Part shown: piece after piece, positions 36,616 to 45,430 of the stretch
How the letters are laid out: each line of letters begins with the position of its first letter
How positions within the stretch are numbered: the stretch's first letter is position 1
Source of the DNA: CAVVJA01 sp963809815
GTDB taxonomy: Bacteria > Actinomycetota > Actinomycetes > Mycobacteriales > Jatrophihabitantaceae
Assembly: GCA_963809815.1 (NCBI GenBank)
Contig: CAWELM010000009.1
Span: 92,820 to 156,819 of the forward strand
Direction: 5' to 3'
Length of the DNA stretch: 64,000 nucleotides
Program-made: the position numbers and the translations under genes
The notes under the pieces: generated by a model
What the model saw: the letters and a program-made list of their open reading frames with translations, nothing else
The model's database searches: none
What the model was told of the DNA's origin: nothing

Positions 36616-37437
36616 TCATGTCTTAAACCGCCGTTGGTATTCCCCCGGCGTCATCCCTAGGCCGTGTACGAAGTGGCGGTGCAGGTGGCTTTGGTCGGCG
36701 AAGCCGGTGGCGGCGGCGGCCTCGGCGATCGTCTGGTTGGCTTCAAGCAGGCGGCGGGCGAGACGGATGCGGTGGGCGACTTGCAGCGCGTGGGGCGGTA
36801 AGCCGGTCCGCTCGCGGAAGAGGCGGATGAGCCGGAACTTGCCGATACCGGCGGCGGCGGCGAGTTCGTCGAGGCCGACGTTGCGCTCGGACCGGTCGCC
36901 GAGATAGTCGCAAGCCAGCCGTAGAGCCCGGTCGTCGCGCAGGGTCCGTCGCGCTCGCGGCGGACGCGTCGTCGAGAAGTGCTCGACGAGGGTGCGCAGC
37001 CATTCCGCGACCTGCTCGTCGCGCTCGAGCCGGGTGCTGGATCCCTCCAGCGCGATATGCATTCGTACGAAGTCACGGGAGATGTCAGGGTCGGACAAGA
37101 CAGGCTCGGCGAAGGCAACGTCGGCCAGGACGTCGTTCTCCTGGTCACCGGCGAGAGCAGCCAGGCCGGCGATCTCGACAATCATCAGCCGCGAGGTCCA
37201 CGGCTGACCGTCGACAGCCGCGCCGGCGTGAGCACGGGATGGATCCCATGCCACGAGTTGGCCGGGTTGGACGAGGCGTCGTTCGGGCCCGCGCCGTGAA
37301 CGCATCGGCCGGCCGGCGACGATGCCGAACACGTACTCCCCCCGTGGCTCGACGGTGTACGCGGTTGTCTGGCCAGCCATCAGGAGCACACGATCCTCAC
37401 CGGCCGAGCGCCACATCCGGACCTGCTCGCCCGCCAT
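36616..37437 (-). CDS. AraC-family transcriptional regulator
   Basis: A 273-residue regulator. The N-terminal AraC-type cupin sensor (about residues 10-100) contains TVEPRGEYVFGIVAG. The C-terminal double helix-turn-helix has VGLDELAAAAGIGKFRLIRL, then FRERTGLPPHALQVAHRIRL and IAEAAAATGFADQSHLHRHF, the standard AraC signature. Such proteins respond to sugars or stress metabolites. It is divergent from the VOC gene, whose start lies 63 bases away, so that gene may be a target. The nearby GH9-GH5 operon is another candidate. The start could also be at 37467. Confidence 0.93.
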   Translation of the reverse strand: MAGEQVRMWRSAGEDRVLLMAGQTTAYTVEPRGEYVFGIVAGRPMRSRRGPERRLVQPGQLVAWDPSRAHAGAAVDGQPWTSRLMIVEIAGLAALAGDQENDVLADVAFAEPVLSDPDISRDFVRMHIALEGSSTRLERDEQVAEWLRTLVEHFSTTRPPRARRTLRDDRALRLACDYLGDRSERNVGLDELAAAAGIGKFRLIRLFRERTGLPPHALQVAHRIRLARRLLEANQTIAEAAAATGFADQSHLHRHFVHGLGMTPGEYQRRFKT

Positions 37438-37500
37438 TCGCTCATGGTAAGCGTCAACAACGTTCAAGACCGGACGGTTCGCCGGCTCCTACCGTGCCTC

Positions 37501-37928
37501 ATGACCATCACCGCGCACATCGTTGTTCAAGGTGCCGAACGCGCCGTTACCTTCTACCGGGATGCGTTCGGCGCCATCGAGGTCGACCGGATCCCCACAC
37601 CCGACGGCCGGCTGATGTCGGTCCAGCTCCGCATCGGCGAAAGCATCCTGCACCTCGCTGATGAGTTCCCCGAGATGGGCGTCCTCGCGCCACCCTCGAT
37701 CGGCGGCACGCCGGTCGTGCTAGCTCTGGACGTCGCCGACGCCGAAGCGGTCTTCGCGCAGGCGATCACCGCCGGCGCCGACGTCCGCCAGCCCTGCAGG
37801 ACATGTTCTGGGGGGACCGGCACGGGCAGCTCGAAGACCCTTTCGGGCACCGGTGGAACATCAGCCAGCACCTACGCGACGTCCCCCACGACGAGGTCGT
37901 GGCTGCTGCCGCCGCGGCGTTCGCCTGA
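37501..37928 (+). pseudogene. PhnB-like VOC protein, single-base deletion
   Basis: The first 97 codons read MTITAHIVVQGAERAVTFYR, with VVLALDVADAEAVFAQA, as in the glyoxalase/PhnB fold. Near 37792 the frame shifts; in the next frame the expected QDMFWGDRHGQLEDPFGHRW, NISQHLRD follows to a stop at 37928. Adding one C to the CCC run restores a continuous protein of about 143 residues. It is thus a VOC protein (likely metal-binding and of unknown substrate) broken by one base or affected by a read error. It is divergent from the AraC gene. Confidence 0.8.
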
Positions 37929-37937
37929 CCTGCGCTG

Positions 37938-38510
37938 ATGCGCTACCGCACTTTCGGCACGACGCGGGCTGCGCGTCTCCGAACTGTTCCTCGGCGCCAT
38001 GACCTTCGGCGAACAGTGCAGCGTCAGCAACTCACCCGAGGAATGCCAACCGATCCTCGACGCCTACGCCGACTGGCGGCAACCTCGTCGACACCGCCAT
38101 CAACTACCGCGCCGGGGCCAGCGGGGAGATCCTCGGCGAGTTGCTCACCAACCGGCGGGACCTGTTCGTGCTAGCCACCAAATACACCGTCTCACGTGAC
38201 CGATCGGACCCCAACGCTGCAGGCAACCACCGCAAGAACCTGCGCCTTCCACTGGAGACCAGCCTGCGGCGGCTACGCACCGACTGCCTCGACATCTACT
38301 GGGTGCACATATGGGATCGGCACACGCCGATCGAGGAGACCATGCGCGGAATCTTGTCGGGCAAGTACACCCGCGACCAGCGAACCAAGACCGGCAGCAC
38401 CCGTGTCGACCCGGCCACGATCACCGAAGGCCAACGCCGAATCGCAACAGCCCTGCAGTCCATAGCTGACCACATCGGAGCCACCCCTCTCAGGTCGCCA
38501 TTACAGAGCA
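37938..38510 (+). pseudogene. Aldo/keto reductase remnant, several frameshifts and a deletion
   Basis: Pieces of one aldo/keto reductase lie in three frames. MRYRTFG opens it, then LRVSELFLGAMTFGE and DAYADWRQ. NLVDTAINYRAGASGEILGE, then FVLATKYTVSRDR and LRLPLETSLRRLRTDCLDIY follow, where Asp, Tyr and Lys of the tetrad are present. At ETMR the sequence jumps to GILSGKYTRDQR, skipping about 100 residues including part of the NADP site. A further shift leads into SQVAIT and then unrelated sequence. It is non-functional. Confidence 0.85.
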
Positions 38511-38722
38511 CGCGTCCGGCGCGCCAGGACGAGCGCATCGGCGACGTACGTCCTCGCGCTCGGATCGGGTCCGGAGCTTCGTCGGGTCGTCCAGGGGTGG
38601 CGAGAATGGGCCTGTGCACAGATTCCGTTGCGGTGGTTGTCCGATGAGGTGCCTCGTACGGGCGGCCCAGATCAGCTGAGGCGCGACGCCCGGCCAGTTT
38701 GGCATCGCGCCTGCCGGGTTCG

Positions 38723-39592
38723 TTATGCGACGACAGCCATCGCCAGCCGCTGAACGTCGGGCATGCCGACATCAACGCCGTCGAAGTAGCGCCGGACGGC
38801 ATCTCGCACACCGAAGTGCGTCACGCTGCTGAAGCCATGGTCGACGAGCATTCGCTCGATCTCATCACGGCGGAGGAGGCTGAGGAACGGCTGGCCGAAC
38901 TTCGCCGCAGTGCCGCTGACATCGGTGAGGAGCGCCCGACCCTTCTCATCGAGCACGTCAGGTGGCTGGTCAAAGCTGACCACGATCCGCGTGCCCGGCG
39001 CGAAGCTCGCCACAGATTCCAGTGTGGCGTTGATCGCCTCGCGCACGAGGTACATGGTGACTCCGATCCACGAGACGACCGCTCGCTGGTTCATAGCGAA
39101 ACCCGTCGCCTCCAGCGTGTCACGGAGCGATTGCGTCTCGAAGTCGACCGCAGCGAAGACAACATTCTGAGGTAACGGGATCTGCAGCTCATCCAGCCGG
39201 CGCCGTTTCCAAGCCTGCGATAACGCGTGATCGACCTCGAAGATGCTCAACCGCTCGAGTAAACCGGACAGCGTCAGCTGCAGCCCGAGCAGGTGATGCC
39301 ACGCGCTTGCGGCAAGCTCCACGGGCAACTCCCGAGGTAGATCGCGGCGCGGATGGGAGATCGTAGCGAGCACCCCTCCTGGACGCAGCTGCCCTCGCGT
39401 GCATTGCCCGTGCTGGACGGCGTAACCCCCGGTGAAGCGGTCGCCTTCGTACGAGAGCACTACGACGCCCGGGCGGTCGAGACGCCGGGGCAGCGCCGAT
39501 GGATCGAGCGATTCAACGCCGCCTGACTCCGACGCGCAGCGTGATGGTCTTGCGGGCCGCCCGCTTGTGACACCTGTTGCTGGCAGAGTCAC
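38723..39592 (-). CDS. LCM/TIGR00027-like methyltransferase, N-terminus damaged
   Basis: A 289-residue frame. From about residue 115 it matches the S-adenosylmethionine-dependent methyltransferase family related to leucine carboxyl methyltransferases: LSIFEVDHALSQAWKRRRLD, VSWIGVTMYLVREAINATLE, and a family-like C-terminus (FDGVDVGMPDVQRLAMAVVA). The N-terminal 110 residues lack the expected SAM loop (VVLGAGxDT), and a neighbouring frame carries RAAADAVRFTRA at that place, so an upstream frameshift is likely. Activity is doubtful. The start at 39592 is nominal. Confidence 0.65.
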   Translation of the reverse strand: MTLPATGVTSGRPARPSRCASESGGVESLDPSALPRRLDRPGVVVLSYEGDRFTGGYAVQHGQCTRGQLRPGGVLATISHPRRDLPRELPVELAASAWHHLLGLQLTLSGLLERLSIFEVDHALSQAWKRRRLDELQIPLPQNVVFAAVDFETQSLRDTLEATGFAMNQRAVVSWIGVTMYLVREAINATLESVASFAPGTRIVVSFDQPPDVLDEKGRALLTDVSGTAAKFGQPFLSLLRRDEIERMLVDHGFSSVTHFGVRDAVRRYFDGVDVGMPDVQRLAMAVVA

Positions 39593-39596
39593 GAGC

Positions 39597-40043
39597 GTGA
39601 CCGGAACGCTGAGCTTCGGCTACGACGGTGACCGCGGCCTAGGTGACCGGCTGCTCGCCGCGGTGTTGCGCGGTGAAAAGACCGCGACGTCCTCGCTGGC
39701 GGTTGAGTACCTGTCGGGTGAGCCGCTGCCGCAGGTCGGGCAGCTGCTCACACTCGTCGACCATGACGGGCGGCCGCACGGGGTCGTTGAGACAACTCGT
39801 GTGGCCATCATCCCGCTCAACCTGGTCGGCGACGACGTCGCACACGACGAGGGAGAAGGCTTCGCTGACGCAACGGAGTGGCGCCGGGACCATGAGGCCT
39901 TCTGGGCCGACGTCGCGCACCTTGCGCGTGCTGACGCAGGCGACCCTGACTGGCAACTTTGCGATGCCGAACCCGTCGTCGTGCACTGGTTCCTGCTTGT
40001 GGAGACTGGCGCCGGACCAAGCGGAACGCCAGAGACCCGGTAA
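39597..40043 (+). CDS. ASCH-domain protein
   Basis: A 148-residue ASCH-fold protein. LRGEKTATSSLAVEYLSGEP holds the family GxKTxT motif, and VVETTRVAIIPLNLVGDDVA follows as in ASCH proteins related to the PUA fold. EGFADATEWRRDHEAFW is the conserved helix. ASCH domains bind RNA or modified nucleosides; some hydrolyse N4-acetylcytidine. No specific catalytic residue can be assigned. GTG 39597 was chosen because similarity begins there; the frame is open further upstream. It is divergent from the methyltransferase gene. Confidence 0.85.
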   Translation: MTGTLSFGYDGDRGLGDRLLAAVLRGEKTATSSLAVEYLSGEPLPQVGQLLTLVDHDGRPHGVVETTRVAIIPLNLVGDDVAHDEGEGFADATEWRRDHEAFWADVAHLARADAGDPDWQLCDAEPVVVHWFLLVETGAGPSGTPETR

Positions 40044-40170
40044 TCGTCTGCGGGACAGCGTCCGCAAGGGTGCGCCAATTGGAACGAGGAAGAGCGTGCT
40101 GCCTACCGCGGCTTCGTCATCCGAACGCGCCCTCAGTCACCGTTCGCTAAACGGTGACGTCCTGCGTGGG

Positions 40171-41004
40171 ATGGACCATCCGCTTGGCGACTTGGGCAGC
40201 AAGACACGCGATGCCCCTATCGTGGGACCCATGCCTGTGGGCGCCTTCGAGGTCATCTGCGAGGTCGAACCCGCGACTCGGCCTGACATCATGCACGTGC
40301 GGCACCAGATCGGGATCATGAGCCAGATCGCCACCGCCTTCTTGATCCCCGACAACCACATCGGCCGAGCCACCGTGTCGAGCATCGCTGTCGCTCACGA
40401 AGTCGGGTTGATGGGCGGTCGCGCGATTGCCTGTCTCAACGCCCGGGATCGCAATGTCTTGGGCTTCCGACGCGACCTGCTGACCGCAGCCGCCTACGGC
40501 GTCGACGAGTTCCTTTTCGTCTACGGCGATCGACCCGAGAGCGGCGCCCGGTCGGACGATCTCACGGTCCGTTCGATGATTGCCGAGGCCAGAGGCTTCG
40601 CCGGCAGCACTGGCCACGACCGGCCACTCCGTGTCGGCGTGACCTCGGGACTGCGGCCATTGCCTGCCTGGAAGCGTGAGGCTGACTTCCTCCTCGCCCA
40701 AGTGGCGTTCTCCGTGCGGGATCTTATCGAGTGGCGGTCCTCAGTGCGCTTTCCCGGACCGTTGTACGCAGGGGTCATGGTCCTTCCGAGCGCGGCCATG
40801 GCCCGCAAGCTCTCGGTGGACATTCCGCAGCTTGCCGTGCCCGAACCAATCATCGAGCGTCTGGAGCAAGACGGCGACGCCGGGATCGAGATCGCTTGCG
40901 AGCTGATCGAGGAGATCAAAGATTCCAGGGGGTTTGACGGGGTGCATCTGATCCCCATATCGCGGTACAGGGAGATGGTCAGCAGGATCGAGCGCATCCT
41001 GTAG
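40171..41004 (+). CDS. Methylenetetrahydrofolate reductase-like protein
   Basis: A 277-residue (alpha/beta)8 protein related to MTHFR. AFEVICEVEPATRPDIMHVR resembles the FEVxPP opening of the family. GVDEFLFVYGDRPESGA is the loop that normally binds FAD or folate, and GVHLIPISRYREMVSRIERI is the closing helix. Key MTHFR residues are only partly conserved, so it may belong to a variant group with another one-carbon role. The start is ATG 40171 or 40231; neither has a strong ribosome site. It is alone in its strand block. Confidence 0.78.
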   Translation: MDHPLGDLGSKTRDAPIVGPMPVGAFEVICEVEPATRPDIMHVRHQIGIMSQIATAFLIPDNHIGRATVSSIAVAHEVGLMGGRAIACLNARDRNVLGFRRDLLTAAAYGVDEFLFVYGDRPESGARSDDLTVRSMIAEARGFAGSTGHDRPLRVGVTSGLRPLPAWKREADFLLAQVAFSVRDLIEWRSSVRFPGPLYAGVMVLPSAAMARKLSVDIPQLAVPEPIIERLEQDGDAGIEIACELIEEIKDSRGFDGVHLIPISRYREMVSRIERIL

Positions 41005-41077
41005 CCACTCGACGCGATGGCATTCCTTCGCACGTACCACAACCGGATCGGTCTGCGGCGCAGGTGATACTCGATCC

Positions 41078-41728
41078 GTGCAGTACTTGGACCGCTTGCC
41101 CCCGGAGGCATTCTGGGCCCGTTACGCGGAGATGGAAGAGCGGATCCGGGCGACTGCGGCCGTGCTGCCCTTCTACGGCGTCGCTGGCTGGGGGGGCTTG
41201 GTGATGATCGGCGACTGGCAGTGGGAGAACGAGCAGCTGGTCAGCATTGGCCTCGCACACGGCGCGCCGGACGACGAGTCGAAACTGCACGTGCACACCA
41301 CAGTGCGGGATCCGACAGCTGATGTGACGTCCCTGCGGATAGCCGCAGTACGGCCGGCCTGGGACGATAAGGACGAGATGCTCCGACGACTCCGTGAGTT
41401 CGGGACCGTGGCCGGGGAATCGTCGACCATCGCCGTCGACGCCGCGCCGGTGGAGTTCACGGTCTGGGGCGAGGCAGGCCGATGGTGGGCGGCCGGCCAC
41501 CACGACGGATTCGGCCTGGTGCCCCGCTGCGCTCGATCCGATCAGGGTTTACCGGCCCTTGCCTGCACGTTCCGTTACCCGAACCTCGAGTCGTCCAGAT
41601 TGCCGTCGTGGGCCGGCTCATCCCTCAGCGGCGCGTCCGATTCGCAGCACGCCCGATCACTGGACGGCGTACCACACGGGATCCACTTCCGCGACAGAGA
41701 CCGCCTGGCAGCGATCAGCCGGCCGTAG
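41078..41728 (+). CDS. Hypothetical protein
   Basis: A 216-residue protein starting GTG at 41078 (VQYLDRLPPEAFWARYAEME). The first 150 residues look natural, with alternating hydrophobic strands (YGVAGWGGLVMIGDWQWENE, then LVSIGLAHGAPDDESKLHVH). I do not recognise the family. The last 60 residues are rich in Ser, Pro and Arg, which suggests a frameshift or run-on past the natural end. It is tail-to-tail with the DinB-like gene. Confidence 0.6.
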   Translation: MQYLDRLPPEAFWARYAEMEERIRATAAVLPFYGVAGWGGLVMIGDWQWENEQLVSIGLAHGAPDDESKLHVHTTVRDPTADVTSLRIAAVRPAWDDKDEMLRRLREFGTVAGESSTIAVDAAPVEFTVWGEAGRWWAAGHHDGFGLVPRCARSDQGLPALACTFRYPNLESSRLPSWAGSSLSGASDSQHARSLDGVPHGIHFRDRDRLAAISRP

Positions 41729-41798
41729 GGGGCAGGACGGTTCGTTGCCGCCCAGCCACTTGGAACCGGCCGCATGTCGTCGCAGTCGTCAGAGTGAG

Positions 41799-42557
41799 TC
41801 AGCCGATCGTTCCCGCCCCGCGCGCCTTCAGCACACCGAGGTCCCGCTCGGCGTAGAGGCGGTGCAGCCATTCCTCGTTGATCACCGTCTTGAGGCATCG
41901 CGAAACGGGATAGGTACCGGCCGGCGGGTACCCCGGCGCGGGGATCGGATCGGTCTCGCTCGCCAAGACGTCGTCGGTGAGGGCAGCCACCGTGTCGCGC
42001 ATGATCGCCATCCGCTCCATCCGTAGCTGGAGCACCTCGTCGAGGGACGGCCGCACGTTGGGGTCGTTGGGCACGCTCGGGTCCGGTTCCGTCTCGGTGT
42101 TCGGCAGGTCGAGCGGCGTGTACGGATGGGACCGGCCGAGGAAGGCGCGTAGCAGCCAGGCGTCAGTGGCGAACAGTAGGTGGCGCAGTGTCTCTATGAA
42201 GGACCATTCGTCGTCGACCCGCTCATGCAACAGCTCGGGCGGTAACCGGCGGGCACGCTCGACGGTCGACGGCCACGCCTGCTCGATGACTGCCCACGCC
42301 TCGCGGAACCCGTCCGCATCGGTCGGACTCAACTTGGTCCGCTCTGGATGGCGGCGGTCTAACTCGGCCTCGACGAACGGGCCGACGTCGACGCCGTTGA
42401 TGCGGACATTGCGGATCTCGCCGTCAATGTCGACGTCCTCGAGCCACGCGCCGCGTAGCGTCGCGCCGACGAAGTACACGTTGCGAAACCACGCGCGGGT
42501 GAAGTCGACTTCCTCGAACCGCGCGCCGGACAGATCTTGGCGAAAGAACTCGGGCAT
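41799..42557 (-). CDS. DinB-like protein with N-terminal pentapeptide segment
   Basis: A 252-residue protein. The N-terminal 55 residues hold pentapeptide-like repeats (LSGARFEEVDFTRAWFRNVY, then VGATLRGAWLEDVDI). The rest is the DinB/DfsA four-helix bundle (DDEWSFIETLRHLLFATDAW, then HLLFATDAWLLRAFLG and VINEEWLHRLYAERDLGVLK). The His residues of RHLLF and WLHRL could form the metal site. DinB-fold enzymes include mycothiol- and bacillithiol-dependent transferases; actinobacteria make mycothiol, so such a role is possible. ATG 42557 begins the conserved part. Confidence 0.87.
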   Translation of the reverse strand: MPEFFRQDLSGARFEEVDFTRAWFRNVYFVGATLRGAWLEDVDIDGEIRNVRINGVDVGPFVEAELDRRHPERTKLSPTDADGFREAWAVIEQAWPSTVERARRLPPELLHERVDDEWSFIETLRHLLFATDAWLLRAFLGRSHPYTPLDLPNTETEPDPSVPNDPNVRPSLDEVLQLRMERMAIMRDTVAALTDDVLASETDPIPAPGYPPAGTYPVSRCLKTVINEEWLHRLYAERDLGVLKARGAGTIG

Positions 42558-42885
42558 AACCGTGACTGTGCCACGACCCACCGACGAGTTCTTCAGGAGC
42601 CAGCGGCCATCCACAACTGACACGGTTCAGATCATGGATGGCCACGGCAGGCCGGCCTTTAGGAGTCCTTCCTCCCGAGGGTTCCGCTTGCGGGCGCCGT
42701 CAACGGTCATGTGGCCGGCGGCAAGGCTGATCAAGTGGGCTCGACCTCTCAGTGTGCGCGACGGCCTCGACGGCGATGGACCTTTGTGCATCGCTGGGCG
42801 GACCCAGACTCGTTCGCTCGTGCCGCTGTCCCTGGACCGCGCTCGGGTCACCGGTGACAGCCGTGACGGGCGGCCACCGGACGGA

Positions 42886-43404
42886 TCACGACCCGACTTG
42901 GCGGAGCGGGCCGTGGTCGAGTGGGAACTGGGCCGTGTTGAGCACCTGGACGCCGGCATTGTGCTCACCGTTGAACGGCGTTGTGGCACCTGGGCATCCG
43001 GCGCGGGCGGCGTCGGCTGGCAAGTTGAACCACAAGCCGAGGTGGTAGGTGTGCACCGGCGCGAACGGCGGGTTACTTGCCGCGTCCGGGAAGGGCGGTG
43101 AGGTGTGCACGACCGGTGCCGGGGCGGTGTTCGGCGCGATGGCAAAGGTCTCGACGCTGAACCGGCCGACATAGGTCTGGTGGCCGCGGCCGTGCGGGTT
43201 GGTCTCCAGGTCACCCTGGTACCACGACACGCCGAACGGCGCGTTTGGCACCTGAATCACGAACAGGTCGAAGTCCGTGTTGGCGGGCAGGCCGGACGCC
43301 TCGACCGTCATGAGCTCGACCGGACCGGCCTGCTTGATGACCACTCGGGCCCGCGCGTTTGGCACACAGCCGGCTGCGACAATGCCTGGCGACCGCTGAC
43401 GCAT
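42886..43404 (-). CDS. Conserved secreted-type hypothetical protein, N-terminus missing
   Basis: A 172-residue frame. VELMTVEASGLPANTDFDLF, then VIQVPNAPFGVSWYQGDLET and FAPVHTYHLGLWFNLP are the signature of a family of secreted actinobacterial proteins with an all-beta fold. Family members normally begin with a signal peptide, but here the start MRQRSPGIVAAGC is too short for one, so the gene may be truncated at the 5' end. Function is unknown. It is oriented opposite to the downstream VOC gene. Confidence 0.72.
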   Translation of the reverse strand: MRQRSPGIVAAGCVPNARARVVIKQAGPVELMTVEASGLPANTDFDLFVIQVPNAPFGVSWYQGDLETNPHGRGHQTYVGRFSVETFAIAPNTAPAPVVHTSPPFPDAASNPPFAPVHTYHLGLWFNLPADAARAGCPGATTPFNGEHNAGVQVLNTAQFPLDHGPLRQVGS

Positions 43405-43565
43405 GGCTTGACGCGGCCGTCAGCCGCTCGGCGCCGCCCCAAGGTTCCGCTTCTGAGACGCCTCGGCTAGGTCAGTCGAGGAGGGCTGCCGGCCGCATCT
43501 ATAACGTCAGCCGTTGACAGACGATCACAATGCTGGGGCGCGTCGGGGAGAAATGGACACGAGCG

Positions 43566-43949
43566 GTGAAGATCAACCGGCTTGACCATCTTGTACTCAC
43601 CGTCGCCGATCTTGACGCGACGATCGCCTTCTACACACGGGTGCTCGGCATGGAAGTCGTCACCTTCGGCGCCGGTCGCCGGGCGCTCACGTTCGGCGTC
43701 AGCAAGATCAATCTTCATGAGGCCGGACGCGAGTTCGAGCCGAAGGCTCGTCAGCCAATGCCGGGAAGCGGCGACCTGTGCTTCATCGTGGATGAGCCGA
43801 TCGTGGAGGTCGTGACCCGCTTGGCCGAAGACGGTGTAGTACTCGAGGAGGGCCCGGTCGAACGCACCGGCGCCACGGGGCCGATCATGAGCTGTTATCT
43901 GCGTGACCCCGACGGCAACCTTCTCGAGCTGAGCAACTACCTCGCTTGA
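43566..43949 (+). CDS. VOC-family protein (glyoxalase/dioxygenase fold)
   Basis: A 127-residue VOC protein. Opening KINRLDHLVLTVADLDATIA (His ligand), second motif ALTFGVSKINLHEAGREF (His ligand) and closing CYLRDPDGNLLELSNYLA (Glu ligand) give the two beta-alpha-beta-beta-beta modules and the metal site. Members detoxify methylglyoxal, split catechols or confer resistance. GTG 43566 begins the first strand; an upstream in-frame ATG has no similarity. It is unlinked to its neighbours. Confidence 0.9.
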   Translation: MKINRLDHLVLTVADLDATIAFYTRVLGMEVVTFGAGRRALTFGVSKINLHEAGREFEPKARQPMPGSGDLCFIVDEPIVEVVTRLAEDGVVLEEGPVERTGATGPIMSCYLRDPDGNLLELSNYLA

Positions 43950-44182
43950 CCGGCCAAAGATCCCTGCGGTACGCCGTCCGGTGAGCGGTCGCCGATCGCC
44001 CGCGGGACGACATCGTCCTGTCCGCTCAAGTTCCCCTTTGCGGTGACCCAGATCGGGCGAAGTCGTGGCACTCCTGTCCTTCGGCGCGGCCTGGTTCCTC
44101 AACGGCGAGCGCATCCGCTTCCTGCTACGACCGCGGGGCGGCTGCCTTCGGCGCGCGCGAATGTACGCCGCACCGCACCCGT

Positions 44183-45298
44183 TTGGCCCTAGCGTCGTTG
44201 GTTGTGGATGCTCGTACCGCGCTTGGCGGCGTCGCCGGCTATTCGCACCGCGCTGGCAAGGACCAGCCCGCGCAGCTTCACCTGCGGTCGATTCCGGCAG
44301 ACCCACCGGCTGAGTTCCCGTTCGGGCTGCGCATTCTGGTCAGTGGCAGCGGTCCGAGTCTCCCGGTCGTGCCGTGGATCGCTCTGCTCGACGAGGACGT
44401 GACGACGACGGCTACGGATGGCTTGTACCTCGTGTATCTGTTCACGAGCAGGATGGACGCGGTGTATCTGTCGATGAATCAGGGCGCTACGCAGCACCTT
44501 CGGGCGGCTGAGGCAGACGGACGGAAGGGCCGGGCAGCCGAGGTAGCGGCCATCGACGAGATCGCGGTAGAGACGGCGTTGCTCCGGCAGCTCATGGACA
44601 AGTTACGGCTGGCGCACACGCTGGGGTCGATCGAGCTTGGTGCGACGCGTTTTGTCCCCCGCGCATACGAGGCCGGCAGCATCGTCGCCGTCAAATACTC
44701 CATGTCGAATCTCCCGGAAAACGCTGCGCTGGCGGCAGACCTCGCCGAGTTCGCCGCTCTGTATTCCCGTTGCGTGGAGATCAAAGACGAGCTAGCCGCC
44801 AATCGCCGGGTACGAACGAGTGCCAGGTCGCTGCAGCAGCGGCAGGCGCAACCAGCCGTGATTCCAGAATTCAAGCCCAAGGACGCCGCTGACTATGTCG
44901 CGAACGTTCCGGCGTCGGCGGAGCGACGCGGCCGCAATCATGAGGCGCTCATCAAGGAGTTCGGCGACGCGGTACGCGCGACCGGACGGACCGCCTTCAC
45001 CAATGTCCACCCACGCGACCTGGTTGTGGTCGACAGGCCCCTGGAATGGCTCGTCGAGGCCAAGACCGTCGGCCTAAACGCCGAACCAGCTGTTCGCGAC
45101 GCGATCGGTCAGCTGTTCACCTACCGCCACTTCTGCTATCGAGAAGTGGGGAGGCTCGATCCTCGGCTACTCGCACTGTTCAACGCGCCCATCGGCGAGG
45201 GGTTCGAGAACCTACTGGCAACGCTAGACATCGACTTCGTCTGTCGCGACGGAGGCACATGGCGCGGATCGGCGGACGCGCTCGCTCTCCTCGCGTAA
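44183..45298 (+). CDS. MrcB-like domain fused to PD-(D/E)XK-type nuclease, candidate defence protein
   Basis: A 371-residue protein. Residues about 40-165 resemble the MrcB-like N-terminal domain (DUF3578) of methylation-dependent restriction proteins: VVPWIALLDEDVTTTATDGL (63-82), then YLVYLFTSRMDAVYLSMNQG. From about 230 the fold changes to a PD-(D/E)XK-type core: RGRNHEALIKEFGDAV, then HPRDLVVVD, EWLVEAKTV (Glu292 and Lys294) and AIGQLFTYRHF (307-317). The natural reading is a reader of modified DNA joined to a cutter. No GTPase or ATPase motor is present, and none is nearby. The TTG start is uncertain. Domain identity is from motif recall, not a search. Confidence 0.72.
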   Translation: MALASLVVDARTALGGVAGYSHRAGKDQPAQLHLRSIPADPPAEFPFGLRILVSGSGPSLPVVPWIALLDEDVTTTATDGLYLVYLFTSRMDAVYLSMNQGATQHLRAAEADGRKGRAAEVAAIDEIAVETALLRQLMDKLRLAHTLGSIELGATRFVPRAYEAGSIVAVKYSMSNLPENAALAADLAEFAALYSRCVEIKDELAANRRVRTSARSLQQRQAQPAVIPEFKPKDAADYVANVPASAERRGRNHEALIKEFGDAVRATGRTAFTNVHPRDLVVVDRPLEWLVEAKTVGLNAEPAVRDAIGQLFTYRHFCYREVGRLDPRLLALFNAPIGEGFENLLATLDIDFVCRDGGTWRGSADALALLA

Positions 45299-45430
45299 GC
45301 GACCCGACCGCATTGGCACGGATGTCGCGCACACTCCCGCTTCTCGGCGGCCTGCGACGAGCGACCTGGCGTGAACCGGACGCTTTCCTCGACGCCGTCG
45401 GGCTTTACTCGATCGGGATGGGCGACCTTC

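Noticed and set aside
38699..39175. 158-codon plus-strand frame over the methyltransferase gene
   Set aside because: Antisense of clear methyltransferase motifs, with no domain of its own.
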